Shown: one piece after another, positions 35,986 through 43,495 of the stretch
Position numbering within the stretch: the first letter of the stretch is position 1
Layout of the letters: each line of letters begins with the position of its first letter
Origin: Paenibacillus flagellatus
GTDB taxonomy: Bacteria > Bacillota > Bacilli > Paenibacillales > NBRC-103111
NCBI RefSeq assembly: GCF_003217775.1
Contig: NZ_QJVJ01000010.1
Coordinates: 1-64,000, forward strand
Direction: 5' to 3'
Length of the DNA: 64,000 nt
Position numbers and translations under genes: made by a program
Notes under the pieces: generated by a model
The model's input: the letters and a program-made list of their open reading frames with translations, nothing else
The model's database searches: none
Told to the model about the DNA's origin: nothing

Positions 35986-36027
35986 GTTACAAATGTTGAC
36001 AATTGCAACTATAACAACATCTGTTAC
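35986..36027. promoter_or_regulatory. 13 bp inverted repeat upstream of riboswitch 1 (copy 1)
   Basis: GTTACAAATGTTG (35986-35998) and CAACATCTGTTAC (36015-36027) are inverted with two mismatches around a 16-base spacer. The same element with a cleaner core recurs at 40761-40802 upstream of the paralog. Its position just outside the riboswitch suggests an operator or divergent promoter element. Confidence 0.6.
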
Positions 36028-36194
36028 CTTTTGGTATAGGTCAACCGAAGCTTGTAAATTCCCCCAATTGGGAAAAAGCTACTGTCCAAGCGATAAGGGG
36101 TTCAGCCAAGGATGGCCGTTTTACGGTTGGGATCGGCTGCCTTCCATTGTTTTTATGCCGGCTGGAGAGGGTTAAACTCGTTTTTCATTCCAAC

Positions 36195-36245
36195 TTGAAA
36201 AAAGATGACTCGTCAAGTAAATATTTGTCGATTTTTGTAGGAAAA
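36195..36245 (+). promoter_or_regulatory. Promoter of the 36528-38002 operon with an overlapping TTTGTCG/TTTGTAG tandem box
   Basis: TTGAAA (36195-36200), 17 bases, TAAATA (36218-36223) is a good SigA-type promoter. It runs straight into TTTGTCGATTTTTGTAG (36224-36240), which looks like two Spo0A-box-like half-repeats ten bases apart. The untranslated leader would be about 290 bases. The rest of 36028-36512 shows no gene. Confidence 0.5.
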
Positions 36246-36527
36246 AAGAAATTATTGTTTTTTTTGAAGGAGCGGAACGGCGACGGATTTTCTCTGTCCG
36301 TGGGAGGGCCGTCGTTTTCGGCGTGACGGCGAAGGAATGGATGCCTTCCGCTTTCGCCAGAGCCGAAGACCCGAACAGCGGCGGGCGGGTAGGATTTTTC
36401 CGAAAATAGGCAATCATCTAAGCGCTGCCACACATGGACACATACCATGATGAACGGGAACTAGGCGCGAAATCGCAAAGGAATACCCGTTCCATTACGG
36501 CAAGCATGAAAGGTGCGAAGCATACAG

Positions 36528-37160
36528 ATGATCTCACGGGCTGTTTTTGATGTAGATGTTGTCCCCGATTTTGCAAATCAAGCATTGTTGGTTGCGGGCT
36601 GCGGAGGCTCGCCATTGCCTACTTTTACGGTGCCCGATGGTAATGTTGTCCTGCGACGGGGGAAGGCGAAAGCAAGGGTTTCCCTAACCAACAGCGATTC
36701 TTCCGAATGCATCGATAATCGAATCGAGGTGGGGGTAGCGACTGCGCGAACGTTAGGCTTGATCAATAAGAGGCGCTACAATGTGCGGTTTGACTCGGTC
36801 GAACGAAGCATTTCTTTTTTTCGAAAACCGGTGTCGCGTACTTCGATCGCCACTAGAATTGGCAGCACAGTCGTTGAAATAAATACGAATGGCGACAGGA
36901 CCGTCACTCGGATCAAGGACAATGAAATACACGTTTCGGCGATCGGCGTAGTATTACTCGGAATTCTCAAGAATCAGCTGCTATTGAAGCGCGGAGTTGT
37001 AACGAAAAGGGTTCGACTTCAAGCAGGCTCGGACATATTTGTTGAGCCGTTCATTCAAGTAACTCCCAACACGGCGAACATGTTTGGCTTGGTTGAAGAG
37101 GACACTCCGGTAGCCTTTAACCAAATCAGCTCGGTCCTTCGCATACATCCCGGCAAGTAA
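36528..37160 (+). CDS. Internally duplicated protein of unknown function
   Basis: A 210-residue protein I do not recognise. Two halves carry the same pattern: RRGKAKARVSL...IEVGVATARTLGLI (about 48-80) and KRGVVTKRVRL...IQVTPNTANMFGLV (about 155-190). Each has RG, K/T-x-R-V-x-L, I-x-V, A-x-x-x-G-L, then a hydrophobic strand ending in SSVLRI or ERSISF, suggesting a repeated beta-barrel-like module. No signal peptide. ATG 36528 has AAAGGTG about 13 bases upstream; an in-frame GTG at 36513 is an alternative. First gene of an AT-richer four-gene operon. Confidence 0.65.
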   Translation: MISRAVFDVDVVPDFANQALLVAGCGGSPLPTFTVPDGNVVLRRGKAKARVSLTNSDSSECIDNRIEVGVATARTLGLINKRRYNVRFDSVERSISFFRKPVSRTSIATRIGSTVVEINTNGDRTVTRIKDNEIHVSAIGVVLLGILKNQLLLKRGVVTKRVRLQAGSDIFVEPFIQVTPNTANMFGLVEEDTPVAFNQISSVLRIHPGK

Positions 37161-37225
37161 GCAGCGCCTCCGGATAACGGCTTTCCGGACCGGAAACTTA
37201 TTTTAGTTGGAGGGAGCAACAAGGT

Positions 37226-37591
37226 ATGGCATGTTCATGTATACAGGGTCAATTACGTCGAAATCCAAGGATCGCGTGCGCAGGTTCAAACGGCGACGTA
37301 CTCCGCTGCCAAAAACTGATTTCCGGAATAAAGCGGCAAATCAACAGTCGACTATTGTTATTAAGAACGCTTGTAGGTGCAAAAAGCGCGAGCGGAAGCT
37401 GTAACCCTCGGGGGTGCAAGGTTTCCTTTCAGGGACAAAGTCGCCCCGGTCCAAACGTGCAGGTAGCCAGACTGAAGCGGGAGGTCATTCGTCTACTCCA
37501 ACGCTTATTAAAAATAGTTGGCGCAAAGTTCGTTGATATCAGCTGTTCTCGCACAACGTGTGGGGAATTCGTATTTAATGATCGGATTTGA
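37226..37591 (+). CDS. Cysteine-containing repeat protein, 121 aa, tandem small-protein family
   Basis: An unrecognised basic protein built from the same unit as the next two genes. A partial unit IACAGSNGDVLRC (about 16-28) is followed by two full units at about 31-68 and 80-117. Each has a basic helix (KRQ/KRE... L-L-x-x-x-V-G-A-K) and a short beta hairpin with two Cys five apart (Cys59/Cys64, Cys107/Cys112). No signal peptide or membrane segment. RBS TGGAGGGAG precedes ATG. Base composition is lower in GC than the flanking genes. Confidence 0.6.
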   Translation: MACSCIQGQLRRNPRIACAGSNGDVLRCQKLISGIKRQINSRLLLLRTLVGAKSASGSCNPRGCKVSFQGQSRPGPNVQVARLKREVIRLLQRLLKIVGAKFVDISCSRTTCGEFVFNDRI

Positions 37592-37616
37592 TGAAAACAA
37601 GAAGGACGTGACGACT

Positions 37617-37787
37617 TTGAAAAAGGCTGTAAAAACCAAGCGTCTAATGGTTGCCCGCAAGAAAACAGTCGAACGGGAAATACAGACTCTAGCGAAAATG
37701 ATTGGCACCCAAAATGTTGGAATCACTTGTTTTAAAGTAAACGGGAAATTCAGATGCTTCTTTCGTTTCGGACCACAGCCAGGTTAA
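37617..37787 (+). CDS. Small two-cysteine protein, 56 aa, same family
   Basis: One unit only: basic start (LKKAVKTKR), helix VARKKTVEREIQTLAKMIG, then GITCFKVNGKFRC with Cys38 and Cys47. The start is taken as TTG 37617 because the downstream homologue also begins TTG-AAA-AAR at the equivalent point and GAAGGA lies ten bases upstream; an in-frame ATG at 37578 would add 13 residues. It starts 25 bases after the previous gene. Confidence 0.55.
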   Translation: MKKAVKTKRLMVARKKTVEREIQTLAKMIGTQNVGITCFKVNGKFRCFFRFGPQPG

Positions 37788-37804
37788 AAAAGGAAGGGAT
37801 CCAT

Positions 37805-38002
37805 TTGAAAAAAATAAAAGGAAAACCACTCGTATGCCAGCAAGTCATAGCCCGGAAAAGACAGATCATCCGAAGAAAGCTTGAAGCCCTATCGAAAATT
37901 TTGGGCGAAGATCTTGTATTTGTCAGATGTTCTCCAGTAAACGGCAAGTTAAGATGCACGTTTACTTTCCGGCATTCCAATGGAGGAGAGGAAACCGGCT
38001 AA
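37805..38002 (+). CDS. Small two-cysteine protein, 65 aa, same family
   Basis: One unit: LKKIKGKPLVCQQ, helix VIARKRQIIRRKLEALSKILG, then FVRCSPVNGKLRC with Cys42 and Cys51, then TFTF. It has a strong RBS (AGGAAGGGA) six bases before TTG 37805. It begins 17 bases after the previous stop and ends just before a bidirectional terminator, so it closes the operon. Charged, about 15 Lys/Arg in 65 residues, which could suit nucleic-acid or polyanion binding; inference only. Confidence 0.6.
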   Translation: MKKIKGKPLVCQQVIARKRQIIRRKLEALSKILGEDLVFVRCSPVNGKLRCTFTFRHSNGGEETG

Positions 38003-38015
38003 GAAACCGCAAGAA

Positions 38016-38059
38016 AAGCCTCCGTCCAAGCATTCTCAGGAATGCATGGACGGAGGCTT
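38016..38059. terminator. Bidirectional intrinsic terminator between the small-protein operon and SLH paralog 2
   Basis: AAGCCTCCGTCCA pairs with TGGACGGAGGCTT, continued by AGCATTC/GGAATGC, around a small loop. It lies 14 bases after the last small gene and 30 bases after the SLH stop on the other strand. The minus-strand side has TTTTC. Confidence 0.8.
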
Positions 38060-38089
38060 GCGTCATCGTGGAACCTTTATCCCTGCCGG

Positions 38090-40342
38090 TTAGGGCTTGT
38101 CCTGCAGGATGCGGACGAGCACCGCGACGGCTTCCGCTCTCGTGGCCGTGCTGGCCGGCTCGAACCGGTTGCCGGAGCGGCCCTCGATAATGCCTTCCTG
38201 CGCCGCTTTCGCAACAAACCCTTTCGCCCAAGCCGGAATGTCCGCATCGTCCGTGAACGATGTCGCCGTGATGGCGGCGGACATCTTCCAACCGCGGATC
38301 AGCATGGTGACCATTTCCGCGCGGTTGATCTTCACGTTCGGACGGAGCGTCTCGTCCTCGTAGCCTTCGATGATGCCCGCTCGGATCGCCGCGGCCAGTT
38401 CGGCTTCGGCCCAGCCGGGGATCTCATTCCGATCCTCGAACGATTCGAGGACGGCGGCTTCTCCCGATTTCTGCAGCTTCATCGCCCTTGCGACCATAAG
38501 CGCGAACTGCAGTCTTGTCACCTCGTCGTCCGGCAGGAACTTGTCACTTGAAGGACCCTGTACCACGCAAAGCTCCGATGCCGATTCGATGTCCGATTTC
38601 GCCCAATGGTTTTGAATATCCGTCCAGGTGAGCTTCGTACAAGCCGCCTCACCCGGCTGTTCCGATGGTTTCTCCGTTTCCGGTTTCTCCGTATCCGGTT
38701 TATCTGCGGAATGATCGGGAGTCGTCGAACCGCCGCTGCCGCTGTTGTTGCCGGTGTCCGCGCTCCCGTTTCCGTCTGTCTCTCCTTCATTCTCCGGCGA
38801 TGTCGATGCCGTGTCCTGACGGGTCACGTCGACCGTGTATGTCTTTTTCGTCAGCCCGTCTTCCGCCGTTACCGTTACCTCAATTTTGTTGGACCCGACG
38901 TTCAGCGGAATCGCCTGCGATGCCGTCCCGCTCGTTACCGGCGTGCCGTTCACCGTCACCGTCGCCATCGGATCGTAGACGGTCGCCGTGACCGTCAAGC
39001 TGTATACGCTGTTCGTCACCGTAGCCGTATAGCTCGTCGTTCCGCTAAGGAATGTCGGCGTCAGTGTGCCTTGCGACAGCGTCAGGTTGCTCAGGTCGGC
39101 GTTGCTGCTCGCTGCTTCACGAGTTACCGTCACCTTATACGTCTTCTCCGTGCCGTCTAGTGCCGTCACCTTCACCGTGACCTCGTTATCCCCGACATTC
39201 AGCGGAATCGAATGCGACGGCATGCCGCTCGCCGTTACGTTTCCGTTCACCGTCACCGTCGCGGTCGCGTCCGCCACGGCCGGCGTGACCGTCAGGCCGT
39301 ATACGCTGTTCGCCACGGTAGCCGTATAGCTTGTCGTCGCGCTGTCGAAGCCTGGCGCCAATGTGCCTTGCGACAGCGTCAGATTGCTCAAATTGGCGTT
39401 TGGCTCGGACACCGTTACCGTACTCGTATCCGAGTAGTTCCCGTCCTCCGTCGTTGCGGTAATGATCGCCGTACCCGGGGCAACCGGCGTGACGACGCCG
39501 TTCGCATCCACCGTCGCGACGGCGGTGTTGGACGACGTCCATTGAATATTTTTATTGGAAGCATCCGTGGGGTGCACATTTGCGTTCAGTTGTCCGGTGC
39601 TTCCTCCCCATACAAGCGACAGGGAGTCCGGCGTCACGCTCACCCCCGTAACGGGCTCATACGAATAGGTAACGGTCAACTTGGGACGATTTTGCGCTGT
39701 TGTATGCTCTTCAGAGTAAATAGCTCTAGTCCAGTCGCCGGTCCATTCCCCCACTTGCAACATGAGCCCGTAATTGGTAGAGGTTCCATCGATCCATTGC
39801 TGAACAAGATTGGTTAGATCCAACGAGAACTTGGTACCGATCCCGTAGCCGTTGATCGATTGTGTGGAAACAGGAGTCGGATCATAGATCGCAGCCGCTA
39901 CCGAATTGTTCCACTTAATTTGGCTTTCGTCCCAGTCGGTAATGACCTTATAAACAGCTATTGGTGCACTTGCATTTGGGCTGCCGTTGCCAAATATACC
40001 ATTGGTTAATTCCAGACTGGCGTTTGTGATCATCGAGCCTTGCGGTATGGAGGAGAGGTTGTAATAAAAAAACGGTACTAGATCAGTGAGCGAGTGTCCG
40101 CGAAGCCCCAGGAAAGTAAGATTACCATAATTGTCGTCAGCAGAATCGCTCTTGACGTGAGCGCTCTTCATGTCCGTGTATCCGTCAAGACCATACTGAA
40201 ACACCTTCGTCACCGGCGTGGAAGCCGCAGAAGCCGGACCCGGGAATGCTATCAACCCCGTAAGTACAGAAATAACCAAGGCCATGCTAAGCACAGCCGA
40301 AATCAATGGCCGAAACGGCCGCAGTCGAGGGCCTGTCCGCAT
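38090..40342 (-). CDS. SLH surface protein with DNRLRE, Ig-like and two cadherin-like domains (paralog 2)
   Basis: A 750-residue exported protein. Signal peptide about 1-40 (GPASAAS). DNRLRE/CBM96-like domain about 42-215, Big-type Ig domain about 218-300 (VTPDSLSLVWGGSTGQL), two cadherin-like repeats about 305-490 (LTLSQGTLAPGF and LTLSQGTLTPTF), a Thr/Gly/Pro linker, and three SLH domains about 555-750. The second cadherin-like repeat and the SLH region are nearly identical to paralog 1. RBS AGGAGG. A perfect AAAGGAGGTGA is also seen on this strand near 40530, but no normal start codon follows it. c-di-GMP riboswitch 2 lies upstream. Confidence 0.92.
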   Translation of the reverse strand: MRTGPRLRPFRPLISAVLSMALVISVLTGLIAFPGPASAASTPVTKVFQYGLDGYTDMKSAHVKSDSADDNYGNLTFLGLRGHSLTDLVPFFYYNLSSIPQGSMITNASLELTNGIFGNGSPNASAPIAVYKVITDWDESQIKWNNSVAAAIYDPTPVSTQSINGYGIGTKFSLDLTNLVQQWIDGTSTNYGLMLQVGEWTGDWTRAIYSEEHTTAQNRPKLTVTYSYEPVTGVSVTPDSLSLVWGGSTGQLNANVHPTDASNKNIQWTSSNTAVATVDANGVVTPVAPGTAIITATTEDGNYSDTSTVTVSEPNANLSNLTLSQGTLAPGFDSATTSYTATVANSVYGLTVTPAVADATATVTVNGNVTASGMPSHSIPLNVGDNEVTVKVTALDGTEKTYKVTVTREAASSNADLSNLTLSQGTLTPTFLSGTTSYTATVTNSVYSLTVTATVYDPMATVTVNGTPVTSGTASQAIPLNVGSNKIEVTVTAEDGLTKKTYTVDVTRQDTASTSPENEGETDGNGSADTGNNSGSGGSTTPDHSADKPDTEKPETEKPSEQPGEAACTKLTWTDIQNHWAKSDIESASELCVVQGPSSDKFLPDDEVTRLQFALMVARAMKLQKSGEAAVLESFEDRNEIPGWAEAELAAAIRAGIIEGYEDETLRPNVKINRAEMVTMLIRGWKMSAAITATSFTDDADIPAWAKGFVAKAAQEGIIEGRSGNRFEPASTATRAEAVAVLVRILQDKP

Positions 40343-40599
40343 TTTGCATACCTCCTGTCGAATTCCGTGTGAGAGAGCGGGGGCATCGCGAAAAACGCAT
40401 TTCCGATCCGTTCGGCACGACTGTCTTCCAGCCGGCGCCCCCGTTTTGTTCCATTCATCATCGCCTCGTGCTTATCAAGTTCGGTGCCCCCGGGAAGACG
40501 AGGCAATCCTGGTCGATTATGATTTCACCTCCTTTCAATGTCTGTCGTTCAACCGCGAAAATGACCGTTTACCCCTCCGCTTCGCGTTTTTGACGAACA

Positions 40600-40641
40600 A
40601 AAAAACTCCGCCCGGCAGCATACGCATGCAAACAGACGGAG
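40600..40641 (-). terminator. Expression-platform terminator of c-di-GMP riboswitch 2
   Basis: On the minus strand GCTCCG... pairs with ...CGGAGT and is followed by TTTTTTTG. An inner GCATGC/GTATGC hairpin extends it. GGCGGA upstream can pair with TCCGTC as an antiterminator, as in the other two copies. Confidence 0.75.
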
Positions 40642-40647
40642 CTTCAT

Positions 40648-40738
40648 CCGCCGTTTCGGGCAGCTGGCTGGCAATAGCGGGAAAAGTTCCGCCTTAGCCC
40701 CTGTAGCTTTGCGTCCCCGCCTTTCGACGGGTTTGCCA
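40648..40738 (-). promoter_or_regulatory. Cyclic-di-GMP-I riboswitch 2, upstream of SLH paralog 2
   Basis: On the minus strand: GGCAAACCCGTCGAAAGGCGGGGACGC (split here: GGCAAACCCG, GAAA loop, GGGGACGCAAAGC), ACAGGGGCTAAGG, and GCCAGCCAGCTGCCCGAAA. The core matches copy 1 base for base at the ligand-contacting segments. A terminator follows, and the SLH start codon is about 250 bases downstream. Confidence 0.92.
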
Positions 40739-40760
40739 TGGTCCAACGGTTCGATACATT

Positions 40761-40802
40761 GTTACAAATGTTGACAATTCAAACTATAACAACATTTGTT
40801 AT
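40761..40802. promoter_or_regulatory. 13 bp inverted repeat upstream of riboswitch 2 (copy 2)
   Basis: GTTACAAATGTTG (40761-40773) and CAACATTTGTTAT (40790-40802), with a perfect 9 bp core CAAATGTTG/CAACATTTG and the same 16-base spacer as copy 1. TTACAA, 17 bases, TATAAC within it could also serve as a plus-strand promoter. Confidence 0.6.
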
Positions 40803-41201
40803 CTTTTGGTATAGGTCTGCGGAAGCCTATAAATTATTCCATTTAGGAAAAACCGACTGCCCGGCGAAAGGGAGGCTCGGCCATGGAAGGCCGTTTCGCG
40901 GCGGGAACCGTTCTCTTTAGGCTAGCCGGAGAGCGTCATATCCGTTTCTCCTCCCATCTGGCAAAAAGAATGCTGATCAAGCGAGGGTTTGTCGATTTTT
41001 GTAGAATGCATTTTTTGGCCCCGAGGCTCTTGCCGCTCGATGGCATCATGGATTGTACCCGGAACGCCAACGCCAAGAATAGGTCCATGACCTCAACCGG
41101 CACGGCGATCCACGGTTATCGTAAGAGAAAATGGAACGCGGGACCTATCGATTTCCGCTGGAAAACGCCGTATATTCAGCATAGATCGACCGGTTCCAAT
41201 G

Positions 41202-41229
41202 CTGACAAAATCATACTTCGTACGACAAT
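41202..41229 (+). promoter_or_regulatory. Promoter of c-di-GMP riboswitch 3 transcript
   Basis: CTGACA (41202-41207), 16 bases, GACAAT (41224-41229). The predicted start coincides with the beginning of the aptamer. Confidence 0.6.
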
Positions 41230-41230
41230 A

Positions 41231-41312
41231 GCAAACCCACTGAAAAGTGGCGACGCAAAGCTTCAGGGGCTAAGGCGGTCATCTTTTGCCGCTATGCCAG
41301 CCAGCTGCCGAA
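41231..41312 (+). promoter_or_regulatory. Cyclic-di-GMP-I riboswitch 3, upstream of the GNAT-like gene
   Basis: GCAAACCCAC, GAAA-type loop, GTGGCGACGCAAAGC, TCAGGGGCTAAGG and ATGCCAGCCAGCTGCCG give a complete GEMM-I core on the plus strand. It differs in its stems from copies 1 and 2, so it is a separate family member rather than part of the recent duplication. It controls a different type of gene. Confidence 0.93.
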
Positions 41313-41323
41313 TACGACGGATG

Positions 41324-41364
41324 CCTCCGTCTACTTTCCTATTGAGTCAGACGGGGGTTTTTTT
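41324..41364 (+). terminator. Expression-platform terminator of c-di-GMP riboswitch 3
   Basis: CCTCCGTCT (41324-41332) pairs with AGACGGGGG (41349-41357), then TTTTTTT. GACGGA (41316-41321) can alternatively pair with TCCGTC (41326-41331), which overlaps the first arm, so the two hairpins are mutually exclusive. Confidence 0.88.
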
Positions 41365-41490
41365 GTTCAAACGACCCAATACAGCGTGACGAAAAGGAGG
41401 CGACGAATCCAAGGAGCTTGGTGCGAGACCGACCGGAATCCGAGGAACGGATCCGACAACGACGATCAGGATCGAAAGGGGAATGTCCTT

Positions 41491-42270
41491 ATGCATCCAT
41501 ACTTGGCCCCGTGCCGCATCGTGGAGTTGATCAACCCGTACGAGCAATGGCGCGACCCGCTCGTTCGCGAGCTGTTCGAGAAGACGACGACACTCAAGTT
41601 CGAAAGCTACAGGAAAAAATATCCGGCAGGCGTCATCCCGACCGATGCCGTCAGCTGGTTTTGCGATCATCTGTTGGTCTGCCGGGAGCACGGAGGCCGA
41701 TTGCAGCCGATCCTGGGCTTCCAGCGCGCGACGATGGAGCGTTACCGCAGGCACTACCACCCCTTCACTCCGCTGGCGATGTGCGAGGGCGCCCGGGATT
41801 CCCGGCATATCACGGCGATGAAGAAACTGGCGGCCCAATTTGCCGGTCACCCGCATCTGCTTTCGTATACGGGTTCTTTTGCGGTCGCCCCCGGGTTTCG
41901 TACGGACCGGACATTGACGGAAGAGCTCGTCCGGCTGATGGTCGTCCTGCACTATTTTGTCCATAGGGAAGCAGGGGAAGGGCATGAGATCGTCACCGGC
42001 CCGACGATCCGCTCCGGACTGGATACGCTTCTGCTCGATTTCGGGTTCTTCCCGCTCGTGGAGCCGAAAGACGAGCACGATAAAGCGGCTTTGCCGGTAA
42101 GTTCCTTCGACGGTGAAGAAGTCCGGATCGTGCGTTGCCGGGAGTTCAACCGGGATTTGGTGCAGCTGGCCGAGCCCTATCGGTCGATGTGGGCGAACCG
42201 GCTGGTGCTTCACGGCCATACGGGCTTGGAAGGCATGCCGGGGGAGAGCTTGGTGCGGGCGCACGGCTGA
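41491..42270 (+). CDS. Putative GNAT-fold acyltransferase-like protein, c-di-GMP-riboswitch controlled
   Basis: A 259-residue cytosolic protein with no firm family match. The order of secondary structure resembles GNAT or autoinducer-synthase-like transferases: an N-terminal helical part with FESYRKKYP, strands HLLVCRE and PILGFQRAT (about 66-90), the strand/helix YTGSFAVAPGFRTDRTLTEELVRL (about 131-154), and a late LLLDFGFFPL. The canonical acyl-CoA loop RxxGxG/A is not clear. ATG 41491 with RBS AAAGGGGAA. Its leader is the third c-di-GMP riboswitch, so it probably makes or modifies something tied to surface or biofilm state. Confidence 0.5.
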   Translation: MHPYLAPCRIVELINPYEQWRDPLVRELFEKTTTLKFESYRKKYPAGVIPTDAVSWFCDHLLVCREHGGRLQPILGFQRATMERYRRHYHPFTPLAMCEGARDSRHITAMKKLAAQFAGHPHLLSYTGSFAVAPGFRTDRTLTEELVRLMVVLHYFVHREAGEGHEIVTGPTIRSGLDTLLLDFGFFPLVEPKDEHDKAALPVSSFDGEEVRIVRCREFNRDLVQLAEPYRSMWANRLVLHGHTGLEGMPGESLVRAHG

Positions 42271-42450
42271 ACAACCGGTCGCGGTGCGGCCGGCGCTTCC
42301 TTGTTCGCCGGGACGGCTGCAAACATCGAAAAATAATGGCAAACCGATCGAAAGAAAAGGCAATAATTCCGTCCCCCTTCTTGGTATAGTGATACTAGGA
42401 ACGTGCGGCACGCCAAGCCGCCGGACAATACGAACAAGGAGGTGCGTTCG

Positions 42451-43356
42451 ATGCCGAACGCATTGAGAATCGGAATCATCGGGCTGGACACGTCTCACGT
42501 GACCGCCTTCACCCAGCTGCTGAACGACTCGTCGCAGCCGTATCACGTACCGGGCGGACAAGTCGTCGTCGCCTATCCGGGCGGCTCGCCGGACTTCGAG
42601 CTGAGCATCTCCCGCGTCGCGGGCTTTACCGACAAGCTGCGGGACGAATACGGCGTGGCCATCGTCGACTCCGTCGAAGCGGTAGCCGAGGCGAGCGACG
42701 CCATTTTGCTGGAATCGGTGGACGGCCGCGTACACCTTGAGCAGTTCGCGAAAATCGCCCCGTACGGCAAGCCGGTGTTCATCGACAAGCCGCTCGCGGT
42801 CGAATCCGGCCATGCGAAGCAAATCGCCGAGCTGGCCGCGAAGCATAACGTGCCCGTCATGAGCACGTCCGCGCTCCGGTTCGCCGAAGGGCTGACGGAC
42901 GTGCTGGCCGACGGCGAGAATGGCGCGATCATCGGCGTGGACGCCTACGGTCCGATGGCGATCCAGCCGACGCAGCCGGGCTTTTTCTGGTACGGCATCC
43001 ATACGGTCGAAATGGTGTTCGCGGTGCTCGGCAAAGACTGCATCGACGTCACCGTCACGACGAACGACGACCACGACTTGATCGTCGGCCGTTGGGCGGA
43101 CGGCCGCATCGCCACCGTGCGCGGCAACCGGAAAGGCAACAACGCCTTCGGCGCGCTCGTCCATCGCGAGAAGGGAAGCCGGTTCGTCGACGTCTACTCG
43201 AACCCGAAGCCTTACTACGCAAGCTTGCTCGAGCGAATCGTGCCGATGTTCCGGGGCGAAGGCGCCGCGATCGACTTCGCGGAGACGCTGCAGGTGATCC
43301 GCTTCATCGAAGCGGCGAACGAGAGCCGCGCCAGCGGCAAAACGGTGGCGCTGTAA
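42451..43356 (+). CDS. Gfo/Idh/MocA-family oxidoreductase
   Basis: A 301-residue protein with N-terminal Rossmann motif IGIIGLDTSHVTAF (about 6-19), in which the third glycine of GxGxxG is replaced, and catalytic-lysine motif VFIDKPLAVES (DKP instead of EKP, about 109-119). Shorter than the other family members here. RBS AAGGAGGTG eight bases before ATG 42451. First of a run of sugar-catabolic genes; 140 bases separate it from the esterase. Confidence 0.85.
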   Translation: MPNALRIGIIGLDTSHVTAFTQLLNDSSQPYHVPGGQVVVAYPGGSPDFELSISRVAGFTDKLRDEYGVAIVDSVEAVAEASDAILLESVDGRVHLEQFAKIAPYGKPVFIDKPLAVESGHAKQIAELAAKHNVPVMSTSALRFAEGLTDVLADGENGAIIGVDAYGPMAIQPTQPGFFWYGIHTVEMVFAVLGKDCIDVTVTTNDDHDLIVGRWADGRIATVRGNRKGNNAFGALVHREKGSRFVDVYSNPKPYYASLLERIVPMFRGEGAAIDFAETLQVIRFIEAANESRASGKTVAL

Positions 43357-43495
43357 CGAGCGGCCGCGATTAGGAAGGGTGTGCGACCGGGCGAAAGCGG
43401 GACGGAAACGGGCGGGCGTCGAACCGCCGCGGCCTCGTCCCGTTCCGCTGCGCCTTTCGCACGCAGCCCGACGGAGAAAGGGGAACGTTCCGATC

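Larger units (their letters stand above)
40600..41009. repeat. Second copy of the duplicated divergent regulatory region (first copy 35839-36245)
   Basis: The two regions align in order: terminator, c-di-GMP aptamer, ATTGTTACAAATGTTGACAATT inverted-repeat block, TTTTGGTATAGGTC, and a distal block ending TTTGTCGATTTTTGTAG. In this copy the plus-strand -35 and -10 of the first copy (TTGAAA, TAAATA) are replaced by TGGCAA and CGAGGG, so the outward promoter looks dead. Between 41010 and 41200 I see no gene. Confidence 0.75.

Noticed and set aside
35986-36027. CRISPR-like repeat
   Set aside because: Only one inverted repeat per copy with no spacers; it belongs to the duplicated control region.
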